From Enoplolaimus lenunculus (lineage: Eukaryota > Nematoda > Enoplea > Enoplida > Thoracostomopsidae), in NCBI GenBank assembly GCA_030248215.1, contig JASANG010001914.1, positions 134,001 through 198,000 of the forward strand: DNA of 64,000 nt, given 5' to 3'. Of this stretch, positions 11,404-37,197 are shown piece after piece. Below the pieces are notes generated by a model that was not told where the DNA came from, searched no databases, and was given only the letters and a program-made list of their open reading frames with translations. Each line of letters starts with the position of its first letter. Positions within the stretch are counted from its first letter, which is position 1. Both the position numbers and the translations under genes were made by a program.

Positions 11404-12709
11404 CATTGTGAAATTGGTTTCGCCAATACTGACGTCGTTTTCCAAATACATATACAGCTGATATAGCCCCTGAAGCCAATTCGTTACTTTACAAAATGTT
11501 TGTTTTTTGGCCACACCACAATGCAACCGCATATATAGTTTTAAATATCAGATTTCTCACACATAATGGTTTAAATATGTGGACTAAAATTGAAAAAAAA
11601 AAACATTTTCAAACCTTAAATTCGACTAATTTATTTTAATGTAAAAAATGGGCTGACTGAATGTCAGTGGGGTCTTTGCCTTTATATTCCCAGGTCGCGT
11701 TTGCCCAAAAATGATTCGATTCTGAAAATTTTTGCATATAGGAGCGTCTCTTGACCTTCTCTAATCATTCCACGCCTAAATTTGAATTTTTGAAAAATTC
11801 CATTTTTTAAAGTCCCAGGTCAATTCTTGGGACGCAAAAAATGTTTGCAAAAAGTTTGTCAATTTATAAATCATTTGATGCAGCTTGTAGAGCTGTGTTG
11901 AATGGTGCTAAATTTTTGTAATTTGACGAACGGTTAACGAATTATGGTCAAGAACTAATCTGGCAGCATCCCAAATCGTTGGAGCGCACCAAATAGACGC
12001 TGTAGCGTAAAAACTTCATGTTAAACGAAACGTAAAATTAAACGACGTTCGCGACTGAACCGTATTTCAAAACGAAGTATTTCAATACACCATTTTGAAA
12101 GCGGGAAACTCTAAAATGAATAGCTTGTGCGTTGCCTGCATTGTTGTCCAAAAATCACCACTGCTTCTTAAACCTTCATAAAAGCGCTTGGTTGGCAATA
12201 TTTTTGTAGTATACGTATATATACTGTTTGCTTACCTATTAAATAAATTATAAATCTGAACGGTAAAACTGAACGCGCCTAGCAAAGACAGGTTAATTAT
12301 CACAGATTTACCTGTATGTGTGATTTGACCTGCAAGAATGCAAAGACGGCCTCTTTGATTCCTTCGCTCTATTTATATATATTCACACAGTTTTAGTCTA
12401 AATCATTAATGGCTATAGGTAATTCCTTTGTTTTGCTTGTTTTTACCAATAGATAATATGAAACATTCTTACTTGCCTCTTTGAATTTTGCAAATTACTT
12501 TTGCAATGTTGCGATTATGCTAATATTTTTCTATTGAGCCAAGGGTCGTACACAAGAGGGGATATATTTCCTTTTGGAATTTTTGGAAAGACAAGAAAAG
12601 AGTAATTTTCAATAGACATTACAATAAACCGTCAGGATCCTAGGGGTCGTCAATTTTTTAGAGGAGGTTATATCCTTCTAAACGAATATCCTAATTTAGC
12701 CCTTGATTG
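11404..12709. other. AT-rich non-coding DNA
   Basis: No gene and no clear repeat boundary were found. Confidence 0.4.
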
Positions 12710-13107
12710 TACTGTAGCGACCCGAATAAGAGGGGGGTAATAAGAGGGAGTCCCATTTTGAGTCCCAATCAATAGGAGCCCGTATCCCTAATAAAATTCC
12801 TTAAACGGATAGAGTCCCTAAACCCTAATTAGAGTACATAAAGGTGAATTATCTCTAATTGTAGGGCATACATGACACCAGGACCAAATAAGGTTGAGTT
12901 CGAGACCTTAAAGCATACTTTAGTTATGAAAGTACATTCATAAGCATAACCTTGCATTATCGCTCAAGCTTTTGATACAACACAAGAGTTTAATTCAACG
13001 AAGAGTTGCAATACCAGATATATATCAGTAAGGCAGTGTGGCGGGAGGCTGGTTGAAAATAAATAACAGTCCGTAACCGAATAACAACGGGGGTACCGTC
13101 TGGAAAG
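12710..13107 (+). mobile_element. Mariner-type TA-flanked MITE, 3' end lost
   Basis: Starts TACTGTAGCGACCCGAATAA and follows the family sequence through AATAACAACGGGGGTACC, then diverges before the right terminal repeat. Confidence 0.7.
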
Positions 13108-14679
13108 AGGGTTTAGGTTTACTAACTAGCACGGTTCTGTCAGAATTTCGATTGCGACTGAAATTTGAGATAAGTCCCGATTCTTGGCCAAATGTCATTC
13201 CTACGTTGGTGACCAGCTGGTGAGAACAATACTTGAGCAAAAGCTTTTATGGTTCTTACTTGAATGAAATTAAACCTAGACGTACATCGTTTCAGACCAT
13301 AAGCTTGCCTTTGAAGTTAATTCCCACAAATGAAGAATTTAACGTTTTAGAAATTTTTTGCACACAATCAACTGTTTATCAGAACTAAAATTACAATTCC
13401 GGCTCCAATTCCGATTATTTTTTTGATAAAAAAATTGAAGTTCGACACCATTTCGGACTTTGACAAAATTATATTCCGGTTGGAACCCTCGTAACTAGTA
13501 AAACGTTCATTACGAAAATGATTGATGCTATTAGTTTTACTTTTGCTGTGACGAGAATCACATTTTAGGCTCACCCCTGCCATTTTTTATGTAATGCGTG
13601 TCACTGTTTTCGTAATATGTAAGCGTATGTGTGACACCGGAGCGTACACGCATGCTATCTCGATGTATTAGCACTACCTGTAGCGGGTATAAAAGCCAAC
13701 ATTTTTCCTCTAATCTACTATCATTACACTTTTGAACTTTGGCCAAATTTTGGTAGGGAAATAACTTCTGTCTAAATTATTGAAATGTTAAGAGCCTATG
13801 AGAGTTTAGTTTCCCTTCTTTTTAGTGTTTTAGCAAGGACCACTACAAAACTGGATGCTTCGATAAAAGTGAATTGTTCAAAATTGATACCTATTAACCA
13901 GCTATAGACGACTAGTGTATAACCTTTTGACGTTTATGTGTTGTACTTTTAGTCCATTACGTTCCGTTGTCGACTTAGCAACGCAAAATTTAGGTTAAAT
14001 TTGTCAGTTTTGTATTAAACCAGGTCGTGATTTAGGACAAGTGTCTGGAATTAATTATTAAACAGACAACCTTTCAATTGGCGAAGCTCTTGGCACATTT
14101 TGATATGGTCACCAATTTCTAAGTGTCGTATATAACAATTCTAAGCATGGAGCAAACGTGATGTCACATTATATATTCATAGGTGTAAATATTTCTAAAT
14201 ATACAAAATGCCAACCGATTATTTGACTTAAAACGATTCTAAAATTCACCACGGGTACTTATTGGGCAATCTTAGTTGTTTTGACAACGTGGACCCAAGA
14301 ATGGTGACGTTTTGTTCTTAGAGCTTTTGCGACCATTTGTTCCAGACAAAGATTTGCAGCCAAACGGTTATTTTATGATTATAACGGAGGAAACACTTTT
14401 ATTTGACCGGAAGTGTTTTCATAGGTTATAGTCGTTTTAATACCATAAAATCATGCTTAGTTCTTGTACGATTTCAGATCTCAGAAAAACATCATTGTAC
14501 GTTTTATTGCTCAGGATTTGGCAATTAAATAAAATGTCTGCCCTTCAAGGGTGACTTGTGTAAAATATAGGCTTCTGGTTCCGGTATTATATTATTCTGT
14601 TGAGATTCTTGGACTTTTTCAGAATGTGTCTCTATCGTTGTAGCAAATCACACGATTTCCCTGCAAATTATTAAATGTT
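13108..14679. other. AT-rich non-coding DNA with CCGG-type repeat remnants
   Basis: A degenerate CCGGCTCC/ATTCCGGTTGGAACCCT stretch (about 13390-13495) looks like a decayed CCGGTT MITE. No gene is supported. Confidence 0.4.
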
Positions 14680-15154
14680 TACTGTGTTGACACCGAATAA
14701 GAGGGGGGTAATAAGAGGGCGGTCCCGTTTTGAGTCCCAATCAATAGGAGTCCGTATCCCTAATAGAGTCCGTAAGCGGATAGAGTCCCGAAACCCTAAT
14801 CAGATTCCATAAATGTCAATTATCCCTAATTGTAGCGTATGAATGACTCCAGGACCAAATAATTTGAGATTGAAACTTTAAAGCTTACGTAAATTTTCAA
14901 AGTATTTGAAACTTTAAAGCTTACTTAAATTTTGAAAGTACATTCCTAAGTATAACCTTGCATCAAGCTTTTAATGCAAGGTAAAATCCGTTTAATTCAA
15001 CGGATAGTTGCAATACCGGATATATATCAGTAAGAAAGGGTGGTGCAGGGCTGGTTAAAAATAGATAACAGACCGTAACCGAATAACAAAGGGGGGTACC
15101 CTCTGGAGAGGCTAAATAAATATCAGCCCCCCTCTTATTCGGGTCACTACAGTA
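14680..15154 (+). mobile_element. Mariner-type TA-flanked MITE, full length
   Basis: Runs from TACTGTGTTGACACCGAATA to CTTATTCGGGTCACTACAGTA. The interior includes a short local duplication of GAAACTTTAAAGCTTAC (about 14870 and 14908). It has no coding capacity. Confidence 0.8.
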
Positions 15155-16200
15155 CCGCAGCAATAAATATTTGCCCACATCTATGATTTTAAGCTTCGTA
15201 TAATTTACGTTTTTTCATTTTTCAAAGTTTTACATAAGTGAAAACAACTATTTCCGTGATAAATTATTCGGTTAAAGACACATCTTTAAAGGGCATTAAA
15301 TGACGCAAACAAGTGCAAAACTCTAGCGAAAGGCTACGAATTTAGTACCGGAGAACGGCGCTGGAATACGGATAAAAATCAATTTCTTATGAAAACTAAT
15401 AATCTATTAGGCCCATTTAAGCTTCACTACAAGGCTGGATTAAGCATATCAGTTGCAATCCAAGATTGATTTGGCATTTTCGAACCGTCTTGAACATCAT
15501 ATCCTATTTATTTTTTGAAGATTTACTCCAGGATTAAAAACGTTTCACGTTTTCTTGAATATATGTCTTTAAGCTCTTTCTCGAATAGTCGAAAATTTTT
15601 CGAAATTATTTTGCACCTTTATAACTAACTCTACTGCAGATCTGTCGGGTGTCGTATTTGAGTTCACAAGCTTGTTTTCATGCGTGTGTTGTTTAAAAAA
15701 TGTCACTTTAGCGAGAAATCAACTCGCAGTGTGTAACAATTAGTACACAAATGCACGGAATAACAGCTACACAACATGTGAGAGGCTAGTTGGATTTGAG
15801 CGTCAAGTTCTTGAAGTCAAGCATCGAAGGCAGACGCCTCCCTTTTGAGTGTCCGAGGTTCTATTCCTAGTTACTATGTTGACATTATGGGCCATCAACG
15901 TTATACTGTCTGCGCTGCTATAAAAATTGTACCCTCATGTGAGTCCCTAAGTTTGTAATTCTGATGTTTCCAAATTAGATGTGCAAAACTCACCTACATA
16001 CAGTGTACACCCACTTGGCAACCGGCAAACCCTCTGAACGGCGTATACATCGTCACATTATCGCGTATATACATGCCACTTTGTCAATACGTCATAAAAA
16101 GGAGAGCTGATTTGTTCTAGGCCTGTTAGAAAGGACTCCGCGTTTTCCGTAATACAGAGTCTGTCCGAAGGACTTTGTTTAGCAAGGTATCACCACGACA
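15155..16200. other. Non-coding DNA with a diverged tRNA-like repeat relative
   Basis: About 15725-15940 resembles the core of the TTAA-flanked element, sharing GAGCGTCAAG and AGACGCCTCCC, with a weak B-box-like GGTTCTATTCC. No terminal repeats are visible. The rest is unremarkable. Confidence 0.4.
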
Positions 16201-16204
16201 GTTC

Positions 16205-16640
16205 GTCGCTTAACACTTCGTCGACGACAATTCGTAGTCCGGCATTTTGTTGTTCCCGACAACTCTTCGACAGGCAACTTACCGCCTGCAAGTTGGTACG
16301 GCCACTCGTCGAGCCCACAATTTGTCACCCCGACAGCTAATCGACCCCGCCAACTCGTCGAACCCGATAGCTCGTCGACCTCGACAACTTAGTCACCCCG
16401 ACAACCCGTCGTCCCCGATATTTTGTTGCTCCGACAACTCGCTGACCCTGAGAACTGGTAGTTCTGACAATTCGTCGACCTCTACAACTCGTCGACCCGA
16501 TAACTTGTTGTCTACACCACTCGTCGGCCTCGACAACTCTTCGACGCGACAACTTGTCGCCTTCCATTAGGTACGACAACTTGTCGACTCGATCAGTTGG
16601 TTGGGCAACAAGGTATCGGGGTCGGCGAGTGGTCGGGGGG
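16205..16640. repeat. Degenerate CGACAACTCGTCG-type tandem array
   Basis: Imperfect repeats of CGACAACTCGTCGACC-like words with a period near 18-20 bp. Similar words occur near 47080-47260 and 61445-61505, so the unit belongs to a dispersed family. Open frames across it are artefacts. Confidence 0.6.
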
Positions 16641-17802
16641 GTGCAAATTGTATAGATTTGTTTAGCGATTATATAATCAGTCCGAACGAACTCTTATTGT
16701 TAGACACTGCGTTCAAACAGTGTCCACATTATCCCGTCTCCCTCCGAGGTACTACCACCGAAATACACTAACTTTGTATACTCTCTGTTAAGTCCCGATA
16801 TCATAAGAATAATATTGTTTTGAACCGCCATTGCAGCCACGTGTGTGGACATTTTTTACAGTAGCGTAGCGAGTATAACGTGGATGACATACAAAGCAAA
16901 CTTTCTGTGAGACCTGTAAATATCCGCTTTTAATGTTTTGCTATAATTCTATGGTTATCACCGCTCTATGCGACAGTAAGAAATAGTAGGCAACAATAAT
17001 AATAGTAATATTAATAATAACAGTAATAATAATAATAATTATAATGAATTCATTAAGATTTCTTAAACCTTTAATAATATGGTTTGCCGCACTTATTAGG
17101 CTCGATCAGTCCGGAAATTTTTGGTTTTAACCCTTTGTTCAAAAACTGATTTTGTTTTCATATTGTTTTTAATGTAGGTTGGTTGTTTTGTTATTAATGA
17201 GTAAAATGACTTTCGGTTAGGCATCTGGTGTGTCCGCTGATAGCTTCGCTAATCCAAAGTTTATCAAATGAAATCGAGTTTTCGTCTGAATTTTGCGCCC
17301 AAAAAATGTACGAAAATTTATTATGACGTTGAAAAATTTTCCTATGTTTTTATGATATATATTCGTAGCGCACGCAATGCAATTGCGCGACTATTAACTG
17401 TAGAAAATGACCATCTATTGATTTATATCATATGAGAGGTAAAGCGCTAGAAGATGACAATTAGTATCAATTTGTTGCAACATACCTCATTTGTAGACAT
17501 TAAAACATATTTGCAAGCCGAAGCCAGTATATTGATAATCTCCAGAGGTGTATGTGGATAAAGATTTTATTACCAGTCCTGAGACCTATTACCGCGGAAG
17601 TTTAACTTTTAATCGCGCATATACTCGCACAAAATTGTTTTACCCGCAATCCACATTTACCGACCTTTATTTTTGCAGTTGGAAAAAATCGGTTAAATTT
17701 TCATTGTATTAATATTAATAATACATAATGGCTTGACTACTGGTGCACTCATACCTAAGTAACGAGAATGGTGCGACTCGACGAGTACACTACCGTTGCC
17801 AA
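16641..17802. other. AT-rich non-coding DNA
   Basis: Contains an AAT-rich microsatellite at about 16990-17045. No gene was found. Confidence 0.4.
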
Positions 17803-18073
17803 TTAACCCCTTCTCACATTGAGTTGCCTATAGGCAACTACGCGCAGTATATATACGTTAAATAATGTATATCGCACCGTGTTTAACAATTGCAACACGT
17901 ATACATAGTACTAAATCACCACAAGACGTGAGAGCCCCCTCGGGCTCGAGCGTCAAGCTCCTATAGCTGAGTGGTGATGCTATACGCCTCCCACTCCAGT
18001 CACTGGAGTTCGAATCCAAGCATAAAAGTAGGTCTCAGGGGAAATAGAAAATATTCATGTGAGAAAGGGTTAA
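17803..18073 (+). mobile_element. piggyBac-type MITE with tRNA-like core, copy 1
   Basis: TTAA sits at both ends, followed inwards by CCCCTTCTCACAT and, at the other end, ATGTGAGAAAGGG. TTAA target sites with CCC ends are the piggyBac signature. The core has TAGCTGAGTGGT (A-box-like) and GAGTTCGAATCC (B-box-like) at tRNA spacing, so it may be a Pol III-transcribed composite. Copies 2 and 3 are at 40777-41047 and 61698-61967. Confidence 0.75.
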
Positions 18074-20218
18074 TCAGTTTTGCCAATGATGGAGCCGCAT
18101 TTTAAACCATGAGACAAAATTGCGAAATTAAAATACTGTACAAATTGTAGATTTCAATAAATTTTCGCAGCATTGTCAAAATGAACGCTGTAAGCAACTT
18201 TTTAAAAGATCTCCGCAATTCAAGCTTAAAAATTGCTCGAAAGTTACAAAGAAACTTACAGCGCACAACAACTTTTATAAAATAAGAAAAATGTCCGTAA
18301 TAAAGGTTCCGATACATCTAGCATTAATTTAAGGGTATAGAAGTCAATTTGCTGCCATGAGTCAAATGCAGACCTTCGGTTGTATTCTGATACATGAAAA
18401 AAGCAACCATGATTCTATCTAAAATGTAAAGCAACGAAATATCGATCTAATACTTAAAGATAAAATGGGTTTACGTTTGGCGTTTGTCACCAAAACTCCA
18501 AGTGGGGAAAAATTCACAAATTTTTACCCGCGCCTTGAAATTCTCTACCCATAGGTATACTCGCGTCAAAATTTTCTTACCCGGTCAGGCTGTTAGCCAG
18601 CTTCACCTTGCTAAGGGGGGTAAAAATTTTCAGTTGGGGCATACAAGATTTTCGTTGACTTACAAGCAAGGTTAAAAACTTTCTAGGGGGCCAAAATTTT
18701 TCCAGGAGTACTGAGACCCCCTACCTCCTTTTGCTACGGGCCCGCACCCGGTCTGCGTTTACCTTTGGGTACCCGCAGGTCGCGGCCGGCTCTGCTCGGA
18801 GTTATGCCAGTGACAATTTTAAGTTAAATATCTATTTAAGTAAAAAATAGCACTCAAGTCATGCCTCTGCAACCAAGTCATTGTTCACGATTTGCAATAA
18901 ATTGATTTAGCTTACAAGCATATAACCGTTCGCCACATTTATCCTTAGCATATATAATTGACATAACTGAAAAAAATTTGGCAGGGTATACACAAAGAAC
19001 GGTATTGAAAATAAGATATATATGTAGTCTCGAAATTTCTGGACTGGCTGGATAATTGACGGTTTGTTTCATGATGTTTTACCATTTGCATATTATTTTT
19101 CAACAGGTTAATGCAGTTATTTTTGACCATTACCTTGACGAAATTGTTTACTATCTTAAAATCTATATCTATATAAACTACTGCAAAACCCTTGGATATA
19201 GCCTTATATATAATATTCGAAATGTAATTTTTATATGACAATATCCATAAGCTAACTTTATACAATTTATGTAGGTGTAAGCATGTGAGACATGTTTGTC
19301 CTGGTGTTCACGTAAAGACCTCGAAAACGTCTTTAAATTTCTATAAGGTTTCATTTAAGGAGATTTTGTGACCGTCACAAAACTCTGCATGCTTCATGTT
19401 GAAGCCGGAATTTTGACGGAATAAACCTGATGTTCACAGATCTGTTGCTTATAATCAGTGCTGTACTGCTGCAGTATGTTTGACAAAAGGTATAGGGTCA
19501 ATGGCGGATTCACGGGGGGGCCACCCCGGCCGTTGCCCCCCCAACAGCATCTCGACAAAAATTATATAGTGTCTATTGCTGTTCAACGCTGTTTATTTCT
19601 CTTTTTTATACACAATAGTATAAGCACGCTTTAAAGTTTCTTGGCCCTGGAGTCATTTATCAAAATAAGTTTATTACCTCTGAAATTATGCCCCCCCCAT
19701 TTTGAGATCCTGGATCCACCACTGTATAGAGTTAACATATTTTGGGACGCTAGAACCATTTTTTTCTAGGGATATCGAATATATTTAATATGCTTTTGGG
19801 TAGTGGCGTTCGCGCGGGAGGGGGCATTGATGGGCCCTTCCCCCCCAAATTAGACTAGTGCCCCAACCTAAACTCGGTCTAAAAGTAAACAATCTTGAAT
19901 AGCAATTGTAGGGTCCCTCCAAAGTTGTTCAGTGCGCCTCCAAACATAAGTTTCTGAGAACGCCCCTGAATTTGGGAAAACTAAAGTTAAATTGAGATGT
20001 TCAGAATTAAAAATTATATTTTTGTTTTCTAGATTTGGTGTGATTGTTTCGTATTGAAGCTGAAAATCAGGCGCGCAGCTGTTTTGAAATTTCAACCTTT
20101 GCTGCCGATTCCTCCGGTATTGAGTAGTAACTCGTCAGGTTGCATGTACTATAAACTTTCAAGAATGTTAAACAATTAATATTCTTAAATAGACGCTCCT
20201 AAATACTCGTACTTCTAA
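18074..20218. other. Non-coding DNA with several GC-rich repeat pieces
   Basis: A TTTACCCGCG...GGGTACCCGC-type repeat lies at about 18485-18790, related to 31835-31955. Elements with GGCGGATTCACGGG...CTGGATCCACCACTGTA ends lie at about 19499-19727, and a poly-G/C-rich relative lies near 19800-19870. No gene is supported. Confidence 0.45.
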
Positions 20219-20365
20219 TACTGTAGAGTCTTGAATAAGAGGGGGGGTGACTGATATTTATTAGGCTTCTCCAAAGGGAACTCCTTGTTATTCAGTTACG
20301 GACTGTTGTTTATTTATTAGTCACGCTCCGCCACCCTTCGTTACTGATTTATTTCCGATACTGTA
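20219..20365 (-). mobile_element. Mariner-type TA-flanked MITE, short deletion derivative
   Basis: Starts TACTGTAGAGTCTTGAATAA and ends near CCGATACTGTA. It keeps the GACTGATATTTATT, GTTACGGACTG and CCACCCTTCGTTACTGAT segments only. Confidence 0.65.
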
Positions 20366-21169
20366 ATAATCCGCCGAAGAAAACGTTTCATTGACTTTGA
20401 GGGAAGCCCATATGCAACGCACGTTCGCTGAGTCGATGCTAACAAAACAAAAACTACCCAACTGAATACTTTTACATGAAAAGTTATTAATCTTTAGCTC
20501 TAAAAAACAATTAGCTGTAGTTGAAAATCATTTTGTCTCGTCAGAGAATAAACATCACTGTGAGTTCACTAGTATTAATCCCAGTTAATGATTAAGAAAA
20601 AAATTGAAATTGTTATTTTTGCCGTTGATGCTAGCAGTCGTTGCTTCATATTCACGTAACAAATGAACCGAATACAGTAAAGTAAGATTATGTTTGTTTC
20701 ATTTAATTGCAGGTGCAAGAATTGGAACCGGTAAATATGTGCAAGGGGGTGCAGCTACACCACACTGGGTCCACTAAGCAATTTATTAATGGTCACGCTT
20801 GGTAACGAAGAGATGACAAATTTTAAGCTGTAAAAACTTTATCACATTTTCTCTGCTAATTTAAGATGATGGACGGGTAGCATGTTTCATACCAGCTCGA
20901 ATACAAGGGAGCCACGAATGCTCAGCTCGACTGGAATAATTTTGGCCCCTTAGAACTTATCATCGTTGCTTGTCAGTCATTGAAAATACTTTAATGCCCC
21001 TCTTGAAACATTTGTAGCACCCTCAATGGCAATGTAAGCTAGTTACATGCCTGGTTTTCCACTTGACGAAGTTATCTGTCACTTTCCACTTTATGAAGGC
21101 TCGATTGTCGGACGCTAAATGACAAAAATTATATTTCATTGCTAAAATGTATCTTTCATATCGTTGTAT
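20366..21169. other. AT-rich non-coding DNA
   Basis: No gene or repeat boundary was recognised. Confidence 0.4.
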
Positions 21170-21174
21170 CAATA

Positions 21175-21440
21175 CAAGTAACACGTAGAATTGGCCACGA
21201 TGCCCAACAGAGGGGTAGCAGGAGAACTAGGCCCGAGGCTAGTCGTAGTTTAGAGTTGACCGGTATAAGCGTTGGATCAATTCAAATAACACCCAGAATT
21301 TGCCACGCTCCACCACGGAGGGGCAACAGGAGAACTAGACCCGACGCTAGCCGTAGCTTAGAGTTGACCGGTAATCGTTCAATCAATTCAAGCAACACCC
21401 AGAATTGGTCACGATACCTCACGGAGGGATAAAAGAGAAC
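21175..21440 (+). repeat. Approximately 107-bp tandem repeat, about 2.5 copies
   Basis: Units start near 21180, 21288 and 21394 with AACAC(C)CAGAATT and contain AGGAGAACTAG and TTTAGAGTTGACCGGT. A 97-codon open frame across them is explained by the repeat. Confidence 0.75.
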
Positions 21441-21676
21441 TCGCTTGATAGGTTTTCGGTTCTTCAATCCATACATTTGCATTTTCATGCTGAATCAATA
21501 ATTATTTAGTAATATATTTGCACGATGTTGTATTACCGCATCCTGTGGATTTCCTAAGTAATTTTTAAATAGAATAAGTAACGTACCTAAAGTCAAAAAC
21601 ATTTCTGATTAGGAATTTGCAGTTGTAGTTATATAATAATTTTCTTCACTGGACACTACTTACGCATCCGACCCCA

Positions 21677-22482
21677 ATATTCTACCAGTCGCAGTGGGAC
21701 TACATTTATTGAGCGAAGCTCAACGCACGTAAGCAATTAAGGTAATATGCAAATTAGTTGTTAGCTAACTATTCATTTATCGGTTTTGGAGGTTTGTAAG
21801 CAATTTCCTCAGATTCCTCGCACCCAAAAACCCTTCAGCCACTCTAATAATTTTTGGAATAAGTTAAAAAGTCCTAATTTTGTTTTGTCAATTAAGCTAA
21901 TATGCAAATTAGCTATTAGCCAACTGTTCAATTATCGGTTTTGGATGTTTGTAAACTATTTATTCAAATTCCTCGCACCAAAAACCCTCTAGTGCTGAAA
22001 TTATATTGCTTTTAACCTTAATAATTAGTGAAATATTATAAAAAGCCCTAATTTAGGCTTATAAACTATGCTAATATGCAAATTATCTATTAGCTAACTG
22101 CTGAATTATCGGTTTTGGAGGTTTGTAAACAGTCTACGCTTATTCCTCGCACCCAAAAACCCTTTAATGCTGAAATTAGATTGCTTCTAACTGTAATAAT
22201 TAGTGAAATATTTTGGAAAGTCCTAATTTAGGCTTAATTAATGATGCAAATTAGCCTGTAGCTAATAAATGGCTTAAAATTTTAAAACCCCAATGCGAGG
22301 TTAACACTCCAGGATACTTGGCTTTCAAACAAAAAAAGTTTATCAAAATCGGTTCAGCTGTTCCTGAGATTCTTTTCGGACGGACAGACGGACGGACGGA
22401 CATCCACCTTTTGACCCCCAAGTACAAAACATAAAACGCTTCGCGAAACTCCGAGCTTCGGTCGGAGTTTCGCTTCGCTCAA
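21677..22482 (+). mobile_element. Approximately 0.8-kb non-autonomous element with GACG tail and terminal hairpin, copy 2
   Basis: Same structure as 7040-7909: a GAGCGAAGCT start, three internal tandem units, AAAATCGGTTCAGCTGTTCC, a short GGACGGAC tail, a hairpin near 22443-22471 and a TTCGCTTCGCTCAA end. Close similarity between the two copies over 0.8 kb indicates fairly recent spread. Confidence 0.65.
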
Positions 22483-22502
22483 AAACAACATCATTGCGGT
22501 GC

Positions 22503-22690
22503 ACCGTAAATTTAATTGCAATGAGTTGATTTATCAACTCAGAAAGAATCAGTTATTTCTTTTTATTTCTGATGAAGTAATTATTAACTCACTCTGGGTT
22601 GATTTAAATCCGGCTTACATGTTTAATTAATTCAGAATTGAGGGGACTCAACTCATTCTGAGTTAGAATCAACTCACAGGAATTTACGGT
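22503..22690. mobile_element. Small MITE with ACCGTAAATT ends
   Basis: Begins ACCGTAAATTTAATTGCAAT and ends AATTTACGGT, with TGAGTTGATT/AATCAACTCA just inside. CAACTC/GAGTTG words fill the interior and can fold back. It lies 20 bp beyond the preceding element. Confidence 0.55.
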
Positions 22691-23289
22691 TTGGTAAAAT
22701 ATGTCTGTGGAATTATTTCAAAAACATCAACGCATTTTATATATTAAAATATCTCTAAGGCTTAAATTAAATTTGGCTCAAACTAACATAGTTACGTACT
22801 AGATTCGATTTCATATATATAAAATATTTCACAGCTGAAGACCTATAGTATTTTGAGTTCACCGAACGGTTTATATTTACGTTGTCCAACGCTTATAAAT
22901 CTATACTTCTCACCAGTTAGCTTTACTAATTAGTATGCTGTACGGATTCTATACTGCGCAAGAACTGCCCAGCATAAATTTGCTACTTTGATTTTGTTTT
23001 ATATTTTTTGTATTTTTTTACTTTTATTTTTTGCAATTTACGCGATAGTGACGGCTTACAAAACAGCACTGTTAGGAACAGGTAATGGAAGAACTTTCTC
23101 TTGTATTTCTGAGCTGAATACCTTCATAATTCAGTCTTGTTTGACTGTTAAACATTTTGGCTTAATACAACCACCATGTGACAGATTACCCGCTCTCAGA
23201 AGAATTGAAATTTTCATATTATATATTCTGTTAGATAATTGATTTTGAAAACACTGTACATTATTCAACGAAATGCATTTTGAACTTCA

Positions 23290-23977
23290 AAATTAACCAA
23301 TCAAACTGCGTTTAAACGATTGTTACTGATAGTCGACGTATTAATGTTTTCTAAACAGCGAAACTAAAAAAATATTAAATCCACACTTCAAAAATTCTTC
23401 AATTGTATTGACTTTTCGTCTAAAATCTTTGTAATCAATTTAGAATGCATCCGATGTATTCCTATATATTCAAACCAATCTAAACTTATTACTTGATAAA
23501 TTAGTCAATTTTATTATTTGAACGCTTATAATCCGTTGAAGCAGTCAGCGTAGAAACAATGTTTACCGATGTTCAGCGTAATACTTTATGAACAGGGAAT
23601 ATGGAGATTCAAAATCATTGCCTCAAAGATTTTGACTATCTAATTGGGTTGTCGTTTAATATACAATCCAATGACCTTACAGTCTAGGTTTTTGATTATC
23701 AACGACAAGCTCGCGGAACATTGATACCTGCCAATCAAACTGGTTGCCTGGAACATTGTTCAGTTTCACCTGGTTAATTCGTTTCAAATTTTATGAACCT
23801 GTACTGCAACACAGAACGACGTTTTTCCTTTTTTCATATCAACTTAACGATGTTTCCGATATTCAACTAAAAGCTTCCGGAACAGTGAAACCAACCAATT
23901 AAAATGATTTCTTCAATCAACATTAAATCTCATTGGATGATCACTTAAATTCTATTTGACCAATCAGCACGTGCAAA
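23290..23977 (+). promoter_or_regulatory. Putative upstream region of the mGluR gene, with CCAAT motifs and an E-box
   Basis: AT-rich DNA in which CCAATC/CCAATT recurs near 23297, 23732, 23895 and 23961, with ATTGG on the other strand near 23935. A palindromic CACGTG is at 23969-23974, just before the start codon. No TATA box or initiator can be assigned, and 5' untranslated exons could lie anywhere upstream. Regulatory role is inferred from position only. Confidence 0.3.
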
Positions 23978-36920
<12,943 letters not shown>

Positions 36921-37190
36921 AATGTACAGTGAGTTTTTGTGGAAGCTTTCAAGAGTTGTGAAACAGGCTTGAAAGACAAAAATACTAATGACGCAAAAGC
37001 CAAAAATAATGATGATGATTGTAATTAAAATGATTAAGATCGATCATTCGCAAGCAAAAATTGCGTGAATGCGAAATTGGTTTGAACAGAAAATGGTCTC
37101 ACAAGCAGTAGATTTGGAAGCGCCTACAATATGATGTTACACCCAATCCTAAAAGTGATAACAGCGATCACAAGTGATTTGGCGGAAACA
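36921..37190. other. Sequence just downstream of the mGluR stop
   Basis: This is likely 3' untranslated region at its start. No AATAAA signal was recognised nearby, so the transcript end is unknown. Confidence 0.35.
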
Positions 37191-37197
37191 GAGCAAC

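Noticed and set aside
16247-16579. 107-codon open frame and its reverse partner
   Set aside because: It lies in the degenerate CGACAACTCGTCG array; the translation is repeat-driven.
17940-18020. Functional tRNA gene
   Set aside because: A- and B-box-like words exist, but I could not fold a convincing acceptor stem, and the same sequence recurs inside a transposon.
21139-21432. 97-codon open frame
   Set aside because: It is explained by a tandem repeat of about 107 bp.
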